Positions 53,878-62,854 of a stretch of DNA of 64,000 nt are shown here, one piece after another. Source of the DNA: Winogradskyella marina (GTDB lineage: Bacteria > Bacteroidota > Bacteroidia > Flavobacteriales > Flavobacteriaceae). The notes under the pieces are model-generated. The model was not told where the DNA came from. It ran no database searches and saw nothing but the letters and a program-made list of their open reading frames with translations. Position 1 is the first letter of the stretch. Every line of letters begins with the position of its first letter. The stretch spans positions 35,706-99,705 of the forward strand of contig NZ_JADOET010000013.1 of NCBI RefSeq assembly GCF_015645385.1. Direction: 5' to 3'. The position numbers and the translations under genes are program-made.

Positions 53878-54189
53878 ATGTATAAAACTATTCATCAATA
53901 TTATCTTTATATTATTACCAATAAAACCAATGGTACACTTTATATTGGTGTCACCAATGATTTAGAAAGAAGAATGTTTGAGCACAAGCGTAAACTCATA
54001 GATGGGTTTAGTAAAAAATACGGGCTTACTAAATTGGTTTATTTTGAAAGTTATCAGTATGTGAATGATGCCATTAAAAGGGAAAAGAATATGAAGAAAT
54101 GGAAACGACAGTGGAAGATTGATCTTATTGAAAAAGAGAATTTTAGTTGGGTTGATTTGTCTAAGGATTGGACGGTGTTTGATGATTAG
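53878..54189 (+). CDS. Small GIY-YIG nuclease domain protein
   Basis: A stand-alone GIY-YIG domain of 103 residues. The two half-motifs are LYIITN (10-15) and LYIGVTND (21-28). They are followed by R31/R32, H36, Y48 and the metal-binding Glu in IKREK (E69), then a basic KKWKRQWKIDLIEKEN tail. The start is the ATG at 53878; an earlier in-frame start at 53833 would translate the flanking repeat. Small proteins of this kind are common and mostly uncharacterised. It lies between inverted 29-bp repeats (53834-53862, 54262-54290) inside direct repeats of ~56 bp, an arrangement resembling a mobile unit. Confidence 0.9.
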   Translation: MYKTIHQYYLYIITNKTNGTLYIGVTNDLERRMFEHKRKLIDGFSKKYGLTKLVYFESYQYVNDAIKREKNMKKWKRQWKIDLIEKENFSWVDLSKDWTVFDD

Positions 54190-54261
54190 TTGGCTTTGTT
54201 ATTGAGTAATTGGAGCTGATTGATTTGATTGTTATCTAAAGTTTGAAGATTGTATTTAGTT

Positions 54262-54290
54262 AGTGGATTCCTGCTTTCGCAGGAATGACA
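54262..54290 (-). repeat. Inner inverted repeat, right, of the GIY-YIG unit
   Basis: AGTGGATTCCTGCTTTCGCA then GGAATGACA, the inverted partner of 53834-53862 (27/29 matches). It includes the CCTGC/GCAGG hairpin. It begins 72 bp after the GIY-YIG stop codon. Confidence 0.8.
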
Positions 54291-54351
54291 GAACAAGTTT
54301 ATTTTTGTAAACACTTTACTTAGAGTTGAAAATTTGAGACTGTTTGTTAAT

Positions 54352-54408
54352 AGTGGATTAGCTTCGCTGAACCTAAAGGTTTGTCTGCCTACGCAGGTAT
54401 GACAGAAC
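54352..54408 (+). repeat. Outer direct repeat, right, of the GIY-YIG unit
   Basis: AGTGGATTAGCTTCGCTGAA to GACAGAAC, the partner of 53722-53777. This copy retains a CCTACGCAGG hairpin lost in the left copy. The rest of the 54190-54514 gap is A/T rich without recognisable features. Confidence 0.7.
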
Positions 54409-54514
54409 GAAGAAATTAAAATTAATTAAACATAAATAACGTAGTCATTGGTGTTTCCTACCAACAATTAAAGAATAACTTATAATTTCGCAGTATTAAA
54501 AGGCTTTTCCGTAT

Positions 54515-55255
54515 TTAAAACTCCAATTTCTTTTTACGTAGTTCAAAATTTTGACCTAAATATACTTTACGAACCATTTCATCACTAGCCAATTCTTCAG
54601 GTTTACCTGCTTTTAAGATACCACCTTCGAACATTAAATAAGTTCTGTCCGTAATGGCTAATGTTTCTTGTACGTTATGGTCTGTAATAAGGATACCTAT
54701 GTTTTTCTTAGTTAGTTTAGCGACGATTCGTTGAATATCTTCAACTGCAACAGGGTCAACTCCTGCAAAAGGTTCATCTAATAATATGAAATTTGGATCG
54801 GTTGCTAATGCTCGTGCAATTTCTGTTCTACGTCGTTCTCCTCCAGACAGTAAATCTCCTCTGTTAGTTCTAATATGACCTAAACCAAATTCTTCGATGA
54901 GCGATTCCATTTTGTCGTGCTGTTCTTTCTTACTCAGTTTTGTAAGTTGTAACACGCTTAAAATATTATCTTCAATACTCAGTTTTCTAAACACCGACGC
55001 TTCTTGAGCTAAGTAACCAATTCCGTTTTGAGCACGTTTGTACATGGGGTATTTGGTAATATTGGTATCATCTAAAAAGATATTACCACCATTTGGTTTA
55101 ATTATCCCAACAATCATGTAAAAAGACGTTGTTTTACCAGCTCCATTAGGACCTAACAAACCAACAATTTCTCCCTGATTCACTTCTAAAGAGACATCTT
55201 TTACTACTTTTCGTCCACTGTAGGACTTCATTAAATGTTCTGCTCGTAACTTCAT
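54515..55255 (-). CDS. lptB: LPS export ABC transporter ATPase LptB
   Basis: ATPase of the LptB2FGC complex that extracts lipopolysaccharide from the inner membrane. It has 246 residues. Walker A GPNGAGKT 35-42, [13 protein letters not shown] (81-93, the LptB Q-loop), signature [16 protein letters not shown] (135-150), Walker [14 protein letters not shown] (156-168), switch [10 protein letters not shown]. It is the last gene of a kpsF-tatC-AhpD-lptB cluster, 74 bp after the AhpD-like gene. Confidence 0.95.
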   Translation of the reverse strand: MKLRAEHLMKSYSGRKVVKDVSLEVNQGEIVGLLGPNGAGKTTSFYMIVGIIKPNGGNIFLDDTNITKYPMYKRAQNGIGYLAQEASVFRKLSIEDNILSVLQLTKLSKKEQHDKMESLIEEFGLGHIRTNRGDLLSGGERRRTEIARALATDPNFILLDEPFAGVDPVAVEDIQRIVAKLTKKNIGILITDHNVQETLAITDRTYLMFEGGILKAGKPEELASDEMVRKVYLGQNFELRKKKLEF

Positions 55256-55329
55256 ATATGGTCTAAGAACGCTAAATTTAATAAAATCATATAGATTCTA
55301 TTAGCTTTGGCTATCAATTTATTATAAGT

Positions 55330-55686
55330 TTAACCTTGTGCGTTGTGTTCTTCTATGGCGTCCCAATATTCGTGTGCACGACGTAAATGTGGAATCACAA
55401 TAGTACCACCAACCAAAGTTGCAATACCAAGGGCTTCACTTATTTCTGCTTTGGTTAACCCTTCCTTATAAGACGATTCTAAGTGGTATTTTACACAATC
55501 ATCGCAACGTAAAACCGTGGAAGCCACCAAACCTAAAAGTTCTTTGGTCTTTTTATCTAAAGCGCCTTCTAGAAACGCATTCGTATCGAGATTAAAAATA
55601 CGTTTTACAATTTTATTATTATCAGCTAATATTTTATCATTCATTTTAGCACGATAATCGTTGAACTCTTTTACAGTATCAGACAT
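55330..55686 (-). CDS. Carboxymuconolactone decarboxylase/AhpD family protein
   Basis: A protein of 118 residues. The redox motif CDDCVKYH (61-68), with Cys61, Cys64 and His68, is that of AhpD-like peroxidase-associated proteins, followed by LTKAEISEALGIATLVGGT. A thiol-based antioxidant role is likely; the exact partner is unknown. It begins 3 bp after the tatC stop, so it is co-transcribed with tatC. Confidence 0.9.
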   Translation of the reverse strand: MSDTVKEFNDYRAKMNDKILADNNKIVKRIFNLDTNAFLEGALDKKTKELLGLVASTVLRCDDCVKYHLESSYKEGLTKAEISEALGIATLVGGTIVIPHLRRAHEYWDAIEEHNAQG

Positions 55687-55689
55687 AAT

Positions 55690-56532
55690 TTAGGACTTAA
55701 CTTTTGATTTTTTATTTTCTCTTGCAGCGCGTCGTTTTTGTTTTCTAACAACTATAGCTGAAATATATATACTTACTTGGTATAATATTAATATTGGAAT
55801 CGCCACAATGACCTGGCTTGCAATATCTGGTGGTGTAATCACAGCAGATAAAATAAGCACAATTACTAAGGCGTATTTTCTGTATTTTCTTAAAAATTGA
55901 GGTGTTACTAATCCGATTTTAGTTAAAAAATAGATGAGTATTGGCAATTCAAAAACAAAACCTGCAGCTAAAGATGATGATCTTACAATTGAATTATAAG
56001 AGCTTAAATCAAATGCATTTGAAACTTCATCTGCAAAGGTATAGTTTGTTAAAAAGTTTAGTGATAAGGGGGTTATAACGTAGTACCCAAATGCGACACC
56101 CAAAAAGAAAAGAAGGGATGCGATTAATATAAAACCTCTAGAACTTCTCCGTTCGTTAGCTTGAAGTCCAGGACTAATAAAACTCCACAATTGATATAAT
56201 ACATATGGAAAGGCAATAACTAAACCTGCATAAATGGATGTCCAGATATGTGCAGAAAACTGACCTCCAACGGATCTTACTTCAATAACAAATGGTAATT
56301 CATTGGCGCAAAACGACATGTCCATTCCGAAAAACTTAGACATTTCGCATAATGCCACGTATGTTGGAAAATCCATGTGCTTTGGAGCCATAATAATCCC
56401 AACAATAAAATCTTTAAAAATAAAAGCTAATATTGCTGCAACTAAAACACTAACAACAGCTCTAACTAAATGCCATCTTAATTCTTCGAGATGGTCTAAA
56501 AAAGACATCTCATCTACATTCTTTTTCGCCAT
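55690..56532 (-). CDS. tatC: Twin-arginine translocase subunit TatC
   Basis: Membrane receptor of the Tat pathway for folded proteins. It has 280 residues. MSFLDHLEELRWHLVRAVVS (9-28) is the canonical N-terminal signal-recognition segment. FPYVLYQLWSFISPGL and RKYRKYALVIVLILSAVITP, then PDIASQVIV, are further family blocks. Six membrane helices and a basic C-terminus are visible. It shares one base with the isomerase gene upstream. tatA is not in the window. Confidence 0.95.
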   Translation of the reverse strand: MAKKNVDEMSFLDHLEELRWHLVRAVVSVLVAAILAFIFKDFIVGIIMAPKHMDFPTYVALCEMSKFFGMDMSFCANELPFVIEVRSVGGQFSAHIWTSIYAGLVIAFPYVLYQLWSFISPGLQANERRSSRGFILIASLLFFLGVAFGYYVITPLSLNFLTNYTFADEVSNAFDLSSYNSIVRSSSLAAGFVFELPILIYFLTKIGLVTPQFLRKYRKYALVIVLILSAVITPPDIASQVIVAIPILILYQVSIYISAIVVRKQKRRAARENKKSKVKS

Positions 56533-57497
56533 TATATAATGCCTTCTTTTATTAAATCGTGAAGATGAACTACTCCAGAGTACCTACCATCATGTTCTAC
56601 CAACAATTGAGAAATTCCAAATTCTTCCATAACTTCTTTGGCGTCTACTGCCATTGCATCTTCCGAAATTCGTCTTGGATTAGTACTCATTATGTCTTTG
56701 GCTTTAAGGCTCATAAAATCATCACTCTTACTCAACATTCTCCTTAAATCACCATCTGTAATAATGCCCATTATCTTTTCGTTGTCGATAACCGCTGTTA
56801 CACCTAACATTTTTTCCGTTATTTCTACAATAACTTCTTTTAAAGATGTTTCTAAGCCAACTTGTGGTTTCTGGTTTTGAGACGATAAATCATTCACTCT
56901 TAAATATAAGCGCTTACCAAGTGCACCTCCAGGATGGTATTTCGCAAAATCTTTACTCGAAAACCCTCGTAATTCTAATAAACAAACTGCTAAAGCATCT
57001 CCCATAACCAATTGTGCTGTGGTGCTTGTTGTTGGTGCTAAATTATTAGGACAAGCTTCTTGTGCGACATAAGCATTCAAAATAAAATCGGCTTGTTGGC
57101 CTAAAAACGACTCAATATTACCTGTAATGGCAATCATTTTATTATTTGCATTCTTAATAAGTGGCACTAAAACTTTTATTTCAGGAGTATTTCCGCTTTT
57201 AGAAATACAAATTACAACGTCGTCTTCAAGGATTAATCCAAGGTCTCCATGAATGGCATCTGCCGCGTGCATAAAAATTGCTGGCGTGCCTGTTGAATTT
57301 AGCGTAGCAACGATTTTCTTAGCAATAATGGCGCTTTTGCCGATTCCTGTAATAATAACACGACCTTTAGATTGGTAGATTAATTCTACGGCATCTGCAA
57401 AATCTTCTGTTAAAAGTTCAGACAAATGGTCTATGGCTTTGCTTTCAGATTTGATCGTTGATTGTGCCGTTTTTAAGATTGATTTCTTAGTGTTCAA
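56532..57497 (-). CDS. kdsD: KpsF/GutQ family sugar isomerase (arabinose 5-phosphate isomerase)
   Basis: Interconverts ribulose 5-phosphate and arabinose 5-phosphate at the start of Kdo synthesis for LPS. It has 321 residues. The SIS domain (about 35-170) has GRVIITGIGKSAIIAKKIVA, STGTPAIFMHAADAIHGDLG and ICISKSGNTPEI. Two CBS motifs occupy about 205-321 (GIITDGDLRR, VHLHDLIKEG). It opens the lptB cluster, a link to LPS biogenesis. A -7 element TACATTTG lies 59 nt upstream. Confidence 0.92.
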   Translation of the reverse strand: MNTKKSILKTAQSTIKSESKAIDHLSELLTEDFADAVELIYQSKGRVIITGIGKSAIIAKKIVATLNSTGTPAIFMHAADAIHGDLGLILEDDVVICISKSGNTPEIKVLVPLIKNANNKMIAITGNIESFLGQQADFILNAYVAQEACPNNLAPTTSTTAQLVMGDALAVCLLELRGFSSKDFAKYHPGGALGKRLYLRVNDLSSQNQKPQVGLETSLKEVIVEITEKMLGVTAVIDNEKIMGIITDGDLRRMLSKSDDFMSLKAKDIMSTNPRRISEDAMAVDAKEVMEEFGISQLLVEHDGRYSGVVHLHDLIKEGII

Positions 57498-57555
57498 AAC
57501 TTATTATTTATAGAGTTTTCAAAGTTTAAAGAAATTGTTATCTTTAAACTTGTTG

Positions 57556-57563
57556 CAAATGTA
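57556..57563 (-). promoter_or_regulatory. -7 element before the kpsF-tatC-lptB cluster
   Basis: TACATTTG on the minus strand fits TAnnTTTG. A TTG lies only 10 nt further up, too close for the consensus. The recQ gene begins in the other direction 23 bp away, so the two promoters must overlap. Confidence 0.35.
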
Positions 57564-57585
57564 TATAAAATACCAATAGGGATTA

Positions 57586-59787
57586 ATGAGTATTGCAGAA
57601 ATTGACTTACACTCCGCATTAAAAAAGTACTTTGGATTTTCAGAATTCAAAGGCCTTCAAGAAGAAGTAATAAAGAACGTCGTTGCCGGAAATAACACTT
57701 TTGTTATTATGCCAACAGGTGGTGGAAAATCTTTATGCTATCAATTACCAGCATTAATAAAAGACGGTACTGCCATTGTAGTATCTCCTCTTATTGCGCT
57801 GATGAAGAATCAAGTAGATGCCATAAGGGCCGTATCTGAGCACGAAGGTGTTGCTCATGTTCTAAACTCTTCTTTGAATAAAACGGAGGTAAAACGCGTA
57901 AAAGATGATATCACAAACGGCATTACAAAATTGTTGTATGTCGCTCCAGAATCATTAACTAAAGAAGAATATGTAGACTTTCTAAGAACGGTTAAAATTT
58001 CATTTATGGCGGTCGATGAAGCCCATTGTATTAGTGAATGGGGACACGATTTTAGGCCAGAATATAGAAATCTTAGAACGATTATTAAGCGGATTGGTGA
58101 CGATATTCCAATTGTTGGACTCACAGCAACAGCAACTCCTAAAGTTCAAGAAGATATTTTGAAGAGTTTAGGTATGCCAAATGCAGTCACTTTTAAAGCG
58201 TCTTTTAATAGACCTAATTTATATTACGAAGTACGTCCTAAAACTAAAAATGTAGATGCAGATATTATTCGTTTTGTAAAGCAGAACGAAGGAAAATCTG
58301 GTATTATATATTGTCTAAGTAGAAAACGGGTTGAAGGCTTAGCGCAAGTTCTTCAAGTCAACGGTATTAAAGCGGTACCGTATCACGCAGGTTTAGATGC
58401 TAAAACCAGAGTGAAACATCAGGATATGTTCTTAATGGAAGATACCGATGTTGTGGTGGCTACGATTGCTTTCGGAATGGGAATAGACAAACCAGATGTG
58501 CGTTTTGTGATTCATCATGATATTCCTAAAAGTATAGAAAGTTACTATCAAGAAACAGGTAGAGCAGGTAGAGATGGTGGCGAAGGTCACTGTTTGGCGT
58601 ATTATGCTTATAAGGATATAGAAAAGCTCGAAAAATTTATGGCAGGTAAGCCTGTTGCTGAACAAGAAATAGGTCATGCTTTATTACAAGAAGTAGTTGC
58701 TTTTGCAGAAACTTCAGTATCGAGACGAAAATTTATCCTCCATTATTTTGGTGAAGAATTTGACAACGAAACGGGTGAAGGTGGAGATATGGATGATAAT
58801 GTTAGGCATCCTAAAAAACAAGTTGAAGCTCAAAATGATGTAAAAACGCTGTTAGAGACCGTAGAAAAAACGAAAGAGAAATATAAAGCAAAGGATTTAG
58901 TACAGGTACTTGTCGGAAATTCTAATGCACTTATTTCTTCGCATAAAACAGATTTACAAGCGCACTTTGGTGTTGGTAAAGCTAAACCACCACGATATTG
59001 GATGGCTTTAATTCGTCAGGTTTTAGTAGCTCGTTATTTAAAGAAAGATATTGAAACCTATGGTGTTTTAAGGCTAAGTGAAACTGGAAAGGATTTTATT
59101 AAAACGCCTAGTTCTTTTATGATGGCAGAAGACCATGTGTTTGATGAAGAATCAAACGATGGTATTGTTACGGCTGCTAAAGGTAGAGGAGCCGTTGCAG
59201 ATGACAAACTAATGGGAATGCTTAAGGACTTACGTAAGCGAAATGCTAAAAAGTTAGGTGTGCCTCCGTTTGTTATTTTTCAAGATCCTTCTTTAGAAGA
59301 TATGTCTTTAAAATATCCGATTTCTATTGAAGAATTATCTAATGTACATGGAGTTGGAGAAAGTAAAGCCAGAAAATATGGAAAAGACTTTGTTGGGTTA
59401 ATCGCAGATTATGTTACTGACAATGATATTTTACGACCTGAAGATATGGTGGTAAAATCAACAGGTACTAATTCTGCTATTAAACTATATATTATTCAAA
59501 ATGTAGATCGAAAATTACCGTTAAGCGATATCGCCTCATCAAAAGGTATGGAAATGCCTGCATTTATTAAGGAAATGGAATCAATTGTGTTTTCGGGAAC
59601 AAAGTTGAATATCGATTATTGGATCAATGATATTTTAGACGAAGACCAACAGGAAGAAATTCATGAGTATTTTATGGAATCGGAAAGCGATAAAATAGAT
59701 GATGCTATTGAAGAGTTTGATGGAGATTATGATGATGAAGAATTACGCTTGTATCGTATTAAGTTTATGAGTGAGGTGGCGAATTAG
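57586..59787 (+). CDS. recQ: RecQ family ATP-dependent DNA helicase without zinc-binding cysteines
   Basis: A 3'-5' DNA helicase of 733 residues for repair and recombination. [17 protein letters not shown] (16-32) is motif 0, [15 protein letters not shown] (about 44-58) is Walker [19 protein letters not shown] is motif II plus the aromatic-rich loop, and [13 protein letters not shown] is motif VI. After the helicase core, where RecQ normally has a four-Cys zinc site, the sequence reads [20 protein letters not shown] then GEGGDMDDN, with no cysteine. A winged-helix RQC (about 400-510) and an HRDC domain (about 530-605) follow, then an acidic tail. Confidence 0.93.
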   Translation: MSIAEIDLHSALKKYFGFSEFKGLQEEVIKNVVAGNNTFVIMPTGGGKSLCYQLPALIKDGTAIVVSPLIALMKNQVDAIRAVSEHEGVAHVLNSSLNKTEVKRVKDDITNGITKLLYVAPESLTKEEYVDFLRTVKISFMAVDEAHCISEWGHDFRPEYRNLRTIIKRIGDDIPIVGLTATATPKVQEDILKSLGMPNAVTFKASFNRPNLYYEVRPKTKNVDADIIRFVKQNEGKSGIIYCLSRKRVEGLAQVLQVNGIKAVPYHAGLDAKTRVKHQDMFLMEDTDVVVATIAFGMGIDKPDVRFVIHHDIPKSIESYYQETGRAGRDGGEGHCLAYYAYKDIEKLEKFMAGKPVAEQEIGHALLQEVVAFAETSVSRRKFILHYFGEEFDNETGEGGDMDDNVRHPKKQVEAQNDVKTLLETVEKTKEKYKAKDLVQVLVGNSNALISSHKTDLQAHFGVGKAKPPRYWMALIRQVLVARYLKKDIETYGVLRLSETGKDFIKTPSSFMMAEDHVFDEESNDGIVTAAKGRGAVADDKLMGMLKDLRKRNAKKLGVPPFVIFQDPSLEDMSLKYPISIEELSNVHGVGESKARKYGKDFVGLIADYVTDNDILRPEDMVVKSTGTNSAIKLYIIQNVDRKLPLSDIASSKGMEMPAFIKEMESIVFSGTKLNIDYWINDILDEDQQEEIHEYFMESESDKIDDAIEEFDGDYDDEELRLYRIKFMSEVAN

Positions 59788-59788
59788 T

Positions 59789-59851
59789 GATCAGTGATCA
59801 GTAATCAGTGATCAGTAATCAGTAATCAGTGATCAGTGATCAGTGATCAGT
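59789..59851. repeat. Nine-unit heptanucleotide array (RATCAGT)
   Basis: Nine exact 7-nt units, six GATCAGT and three AATCAGT, begin 2 bp after the recQ stop codon. The unit differs from the GAAGTTG family but has the same 7-nt period. Its TGATCA cores are palindromic. Confidence 0.95.
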
Positions 59852-59945
59852 GAAAAATGGTCTATATTTAATGTAAGAGTTGAATTTCTGATTTAGGTTT
59901 TCTGAAAAAAAATGAATGAACGTTTTTAAATTATAAAATCAATAC

Positions 59946-60293
59946 GTGAACCCGTTTTTGGCTGTTTTATTAGTCATATTCATTCCTTTTTATATCTGGA
60001 TAATGGGGTATATAAATGCATATTTTTTTATTCCATTTTTTAAAGAAAACGAGGCTTCCGATTTTTTAGAAGCTCATGGTTATGAGTTTGTTTCGTGTGA
60101 AGACACAATAAGCGATGGACGTCATAACCTAGAAGAAAACCTTATAACAAGACTGTATTCTTATAAAAGTTACTACCAGATTACTGCCAAATCTATTTTA
60201 GATGGTTCGGAGAAAACATTTAAGCTCATCCTAACGAAAACCTATTTGCCATTCCATCAAAAGAGAGAATTGCATTATTTTGAAGACTCATAA
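59946..60293 (+). CDS. Small membrane protein of unknown function (GTG start)
   Basis: A predicted protein of 115 residues starting at GTG 59946, with one or two N-terminal hydrophobic helices (LAVLLVIFIPFYIWIMGYIN) and a soluble C-terminal part, FLEAHGYEFVSCEDTISDG onward. I recognise no family. An ATG start does not occur until residue 20, which would remove most of the first helix. Codon use resembles neighbouring genes, and the protein reads like a real one, but the call is moderate. Confidence 0.5.
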   Translation: MNPFLAVLLVIFIPFYIWIMGYINAYFFIPFFKENEASDFLEAHGYEFVSCEDTISDGRHNLEENLITRLYSYKSYYQITAKSILDGSEKTFKLILTKTYLPFHQKRELHYFEDS

Positions 60294-60320
60294 ACTAAAC
60301 CTTGAATCTCAGTTCCTGGG

Positions 60321-60776
60321 TTACTCCTCTTCGTCAGAAGATTCTATCACAACATACTTGCTAAACAGAATGTCATGCTTTTTTACCTTTAGTTGAATAC
60401 TTCTAAGTGTTGCGTTTTCTAGTTTTTTTACCTCGCTTTCTTCAATCTGAAAATCTATTTTAGTGACATTTCGGCCTTTAATATCTGAGTTTTCTGATTC
60501 AAACTCAGGCATATCAGCTTCTAATTTTAATTTAAAATCATCACCTGCAAAATACAGTTGCGCTCCGTTTTTACATTTCACATTAAGATCCCCAACAATA
60601 ACAGTTTGAAAGAAAAAGTAGCCTCCCAATTCATTTAGTCCAGCAAAAAGAACGTTGCTTTCAGAAACACCAAACGGTTTATTTTCTATATCATTTATAA
60701 TGGCTTCAATGGTATCATTAGATTTTGATTTGCGATCGGAAGTTTTAGAACCAAAGAGTTGAGATAAAAATGCCAT
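60321..60776 (-). CDS. Conserved hypothetical protein
   Basis: A protein of 151 residues without signal peptide. It begins MAFLSQLFGSKTSDRKSKSN and has a central stretch NVLFAGLNELGGYFFFQTVI. Beta-rich sequence with DLNVKCKNGAQLYFAGDDF follows, and an acidic end ESSDEEE. I do not recognise a characterised family or catalytic motif. It is divergent to the peptidylprolyl isomerase gene, with 138 bp between them. Confidence 0.7.
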   Translation of the reverse strand: MAFLSQLFGSKTSDRKSKSNDTIEAIINDIENKPFGVSESNVLFAGLNELGGYFFFQTVIVGDLNVKCKNGAQLYFAGDDFKLKLEADMPEFESENSDIKGRNVTKIDFQIEESEVKKLENATLRSIQLKVKKHDILFSKYVVIESSDEEE

Positions 60777-60882
60777 AAATGATTTTTTTTCAAAACTAAA
60801 AAAAAGAATCAGAACCCGAAATCGAATTTGAAGTTGTTTTATTTCGGTTTCAAATTCAGATTCGATTTCAAGTTAACTTTCT

Positions 60883-60890
60883 TATCTTTG
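60883..60890 (+). promoter_or_regulatory. -7 element of the peptidylprolyl isomerase gene
   Basis: TATCTTTG matches TAnnTTTG and lies 24 nt before the ATG. The -33 region has TTC rather than TTG. An imperfect inverted repeat built on AAATCGAATTTGAA and TTCAAATTCAGATTCGATTT spans the region just upstream. Confidence 0.55.
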
Positions 60891-60914
60891 CAGCCTTAAA
60901 CAAAATAAAATACA

Positions 60915-61847
60915 ATGCAAGACGGTATATACGCAAAATTCAACACTTCAAAAGGTGAGATTTTAGTAAATTTAGAGTTCGAAAAAACTCCAGGAACAGT
61001 TGGTAATTTTGTTGCTTTAGCAGAAGGGAATTTAGAAAATTCAGCAAAGCCTCAAGGTACTCCTTATTATGATGGGTTAAAATTCCATAGAGTTATTCCA
61101 GATTTTATGATCCAAGGTGGTTGTCCACAAGGTACAGGAACTGGAAATCCTGGTTATAAATTTGATGATGAATTTCATCCGGAATTAAAGCATAGTGGTC
61201 CTGGTGTTTTAGCCATGGCAAACTCTGGTCCTGGTACTAATGGAAGTCAGTTTTATATCACGCATATTGCTACCGATTGGTTAGATAATAAGCATACAGT
61301 TTTTGGAAATGTTGTAGAAGGACAAGATGTTGTAGATGCTATTGCACAAGGTGATAAAATTGAAAGTTTAAAGATCGTAAGACAAGGAGACGCAGCAGAG
61401 AACTTTAATGCAATTGAGGCGTTTAGAACGTTTGAAGGATCTCGTGAAAAACGAATTGCTGCGGAACGCGAAGCTGCGCGAGCAGAATTAGATAAGCTAG
61501 CTGAAGGATTTGAAGAAACAGCATCTGGTTTACGTTATAAAATCATCCAAAAAGGCGAAGGTAAAAAAGCTGAAAAAGGACAAATGGTTTCTGTGCATTA
61601 TAAAGGTCAATTAGCTGATGGTACGGTTTTCGATTCGTCATATAAAAGAAATTCTCCTTTAGATTTTCAAGTAGGAGTAGGACAAGTGATTCCGGGTTGG
61701 GATGAAGGTATTTGCCTTTTAAATGTAGGAGATAAAGCACGTTTGGTAATTCCTAGTGATTTAGCTTATGGTGCTGCTGGTGCAGGTGGAGTTATTCCTC
61801 CAAACGCAACTTTAGTTTTTGATGTGGAATTAATGGGAACAAAATAA
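60915..61847 (+). CDS. Dual-domain peptidylprolyl isomerase (cyclophilin-FKBP fusion)
   Basis: A protein of 310 residues with two unrelated prolyl isomerase domains. The cyclophilin part (1 to about 165) has FHRVIPDFMIQGGCPQGTG and VLAMANSGPGTNGSQFYIT. A charged linker (REKRIAAEREAARAELDKLA) follows. The FKBP part (about 205-310) has MVSVHYKGQLADGTVFDSSY, VIPGWDEGI and LAYGAAGAGGVIPPNATLVF. No signal peptide, so it is a cytosolic folding catalyst. It has its own promoter and a strong terminator. Confidence 0.94.
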   Translation: MQDGIYAKFNTSKGEILVNLEFEKTPGTVGNFVALAEGNLENSAKPQGTPYYDGLKFHRVIPDFMIQGGCPQGTGTGNPGYKFDDEFHPELKHSGPGVLAMANSGPGTNGSQFYITHIATDWLDNKHTVFGNVVEGQDVVDAIAQGDKIESLKIVRQGDAAENFNAIEAFRTFEGSREKRIAAEREAARAELDKLAEGFEETASGLRYKIIQKGEGKKAEKGQMVSVHYKGQLADGTVFDSSYKRNSPLDFQVGVGQVIPGWDEGICLLNVGDKARLVIPSDLAYGAAGAGGVIPPNATLVFDVELMGTK

Positions 61848-61876
61848 TACGTGTATAACAGCATATAAACGCATTA

Positions 61877-61915
61877 CAAAAAACCTCTTGAAATTAGTTT
61901 TTAAGAGGTTTTTTT
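61877..61915 (+). terminator. Intrinsic terminator of the peptidylprolyl isomerase gene
   Basis: AAAACCTCTT and AAGAGGTTTT form a 10-bp stem followed by a run of T, 30 bp after the stop codon. Confidence 0.88.
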
Positions 61916-61942
61916 ATATCTCATTTGAGTTGAAGTACAAAA

Positions 61943-61971
61943 AAAAAGTGAACCTATAAAGTTCACTTTTT
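61943..61971 (-). terminator. Intrinsic terminator of the DJ-1/PfpI gene
   Basis: AAAAAGTGAAC and GTTCACTTTTT pair over 11 bp around a 7-nt loop. On the minus strand the T-run follows the stem, 21 bp after the stop at 61993. It works with the preceding terminator to separate the two convergent genes. Confidence 0.85.
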
Positions 61972-61992
61972 CTACAGTTATATATGTCTAAT

Positions 61993-62553
61993 TTACGCAG
62001 TTTGCATCTCGTGCTTTCCTTCGTATATTTCTTCGACTAACTTTTTATTAAATGCTGGTAAGTCATTTGGGTTTCTACTTGTTACCAAGCCTTCATCGAC
62101 AACCACTTCGCTGTCTTCCCATTTGGCTCCCGCATTAACTAAATCTCGTTTTATTGAATTATATGATGTTATTTTTCGACCTCTAATAACGTCTGCTTCC
62201 GCTAAAATTTGTGGTGCATGGCAAATCGCTCCTACAGGTTTTTTATTAGTAAAAAATGATTTTACAAACCGAATGCCTTCTTCATTTTGTCTTAATGTAT
62301 CCGGATTCATTACACCTCCTGGTAATACTAAAGCATCATAATTTTCTTGTGACGCTTCACTTATGGTTTTATCAACCGTATATTCATTGCTCCAATTGTT
62401 ATTGGCCCAAGATTTAATTTGTCCTTGCTTTTCTGATACGATATGAACATCTGCATTGGCGTCTTTTAATGCATTCATCGGTTCTCTTAATTCACTTTCC
62501 TCAAAGCCATTTGTTGCTAATATGGCAACTTTCTTTCTTTTTAAATTTTCCAT
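61993..62553 (-). CDS. DJ-1/PfpI family protein (type 1 glutamine amidotransferase-like)
   Basis: A protein of 186 residues from the ATG at 62553; upstream codons to 62700 read an unrelated hydrophobic stretch and are not part of the family. KVAILATNGFEESELREPMN (8-27) contains the acidic residue that pairs with the nucleophile. GAICHAPQIL (108-117) holds the nucleophile elbow with Cys111 and His112. Members act as general stress, glyoxalase-like or protease-like proteins. The exact activity cannot be decided. Monocistronic with its own terminator. Confidence 0.92.
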   Translation of the reverse strand: MENLKRKKVAILATNGFEESELREPMNALKDANADVHIVSEKQGQIKSWANNNWSNEYTVDKTISEASQENYDALVLPGGVMNPDTLRQNEEGIRFVKSFFTNKKPVGAICHAPQILAEADVIRGRKITSYNSIKRDLVNAGAKWEDSEVVVDEGLVTSRNPNDLPAFNKKLVEEIYEGKHEMQTA

Positions 62554-62854
62554 TTGTGATTTTATATTTTGATTATTAATAATTTGATTCATCACTAAGT
62601 TAAAGAAAACAAAGGCGTACAGCGAATTTTGAAATGAACTTAACTCGGATTTAATAGTAGTTGTTAATGAATACGTTTTTCGTGTTAAAATTAAGGACAA
62701 CCGTTAAAAAGTTTAACGATTGTTAATGTGAATTGAGGTGCCTTTAGTTTAAGAGAACCTATTTCATTTATAATATTATCGTAATTAATCTCTTTTGGAC
62801 AAATACTGATACTCTTCGGTAGTTTTAGACGAAATACAAATAAAAGGATGTATA

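Noticed and set aside
62553..62700. N-terminal extension of the DJ-1/PfpI protein
   Set aside because: The 49 extra residues have no counterpart in the family and are followed by a good ATG with the conserved N-terminus.
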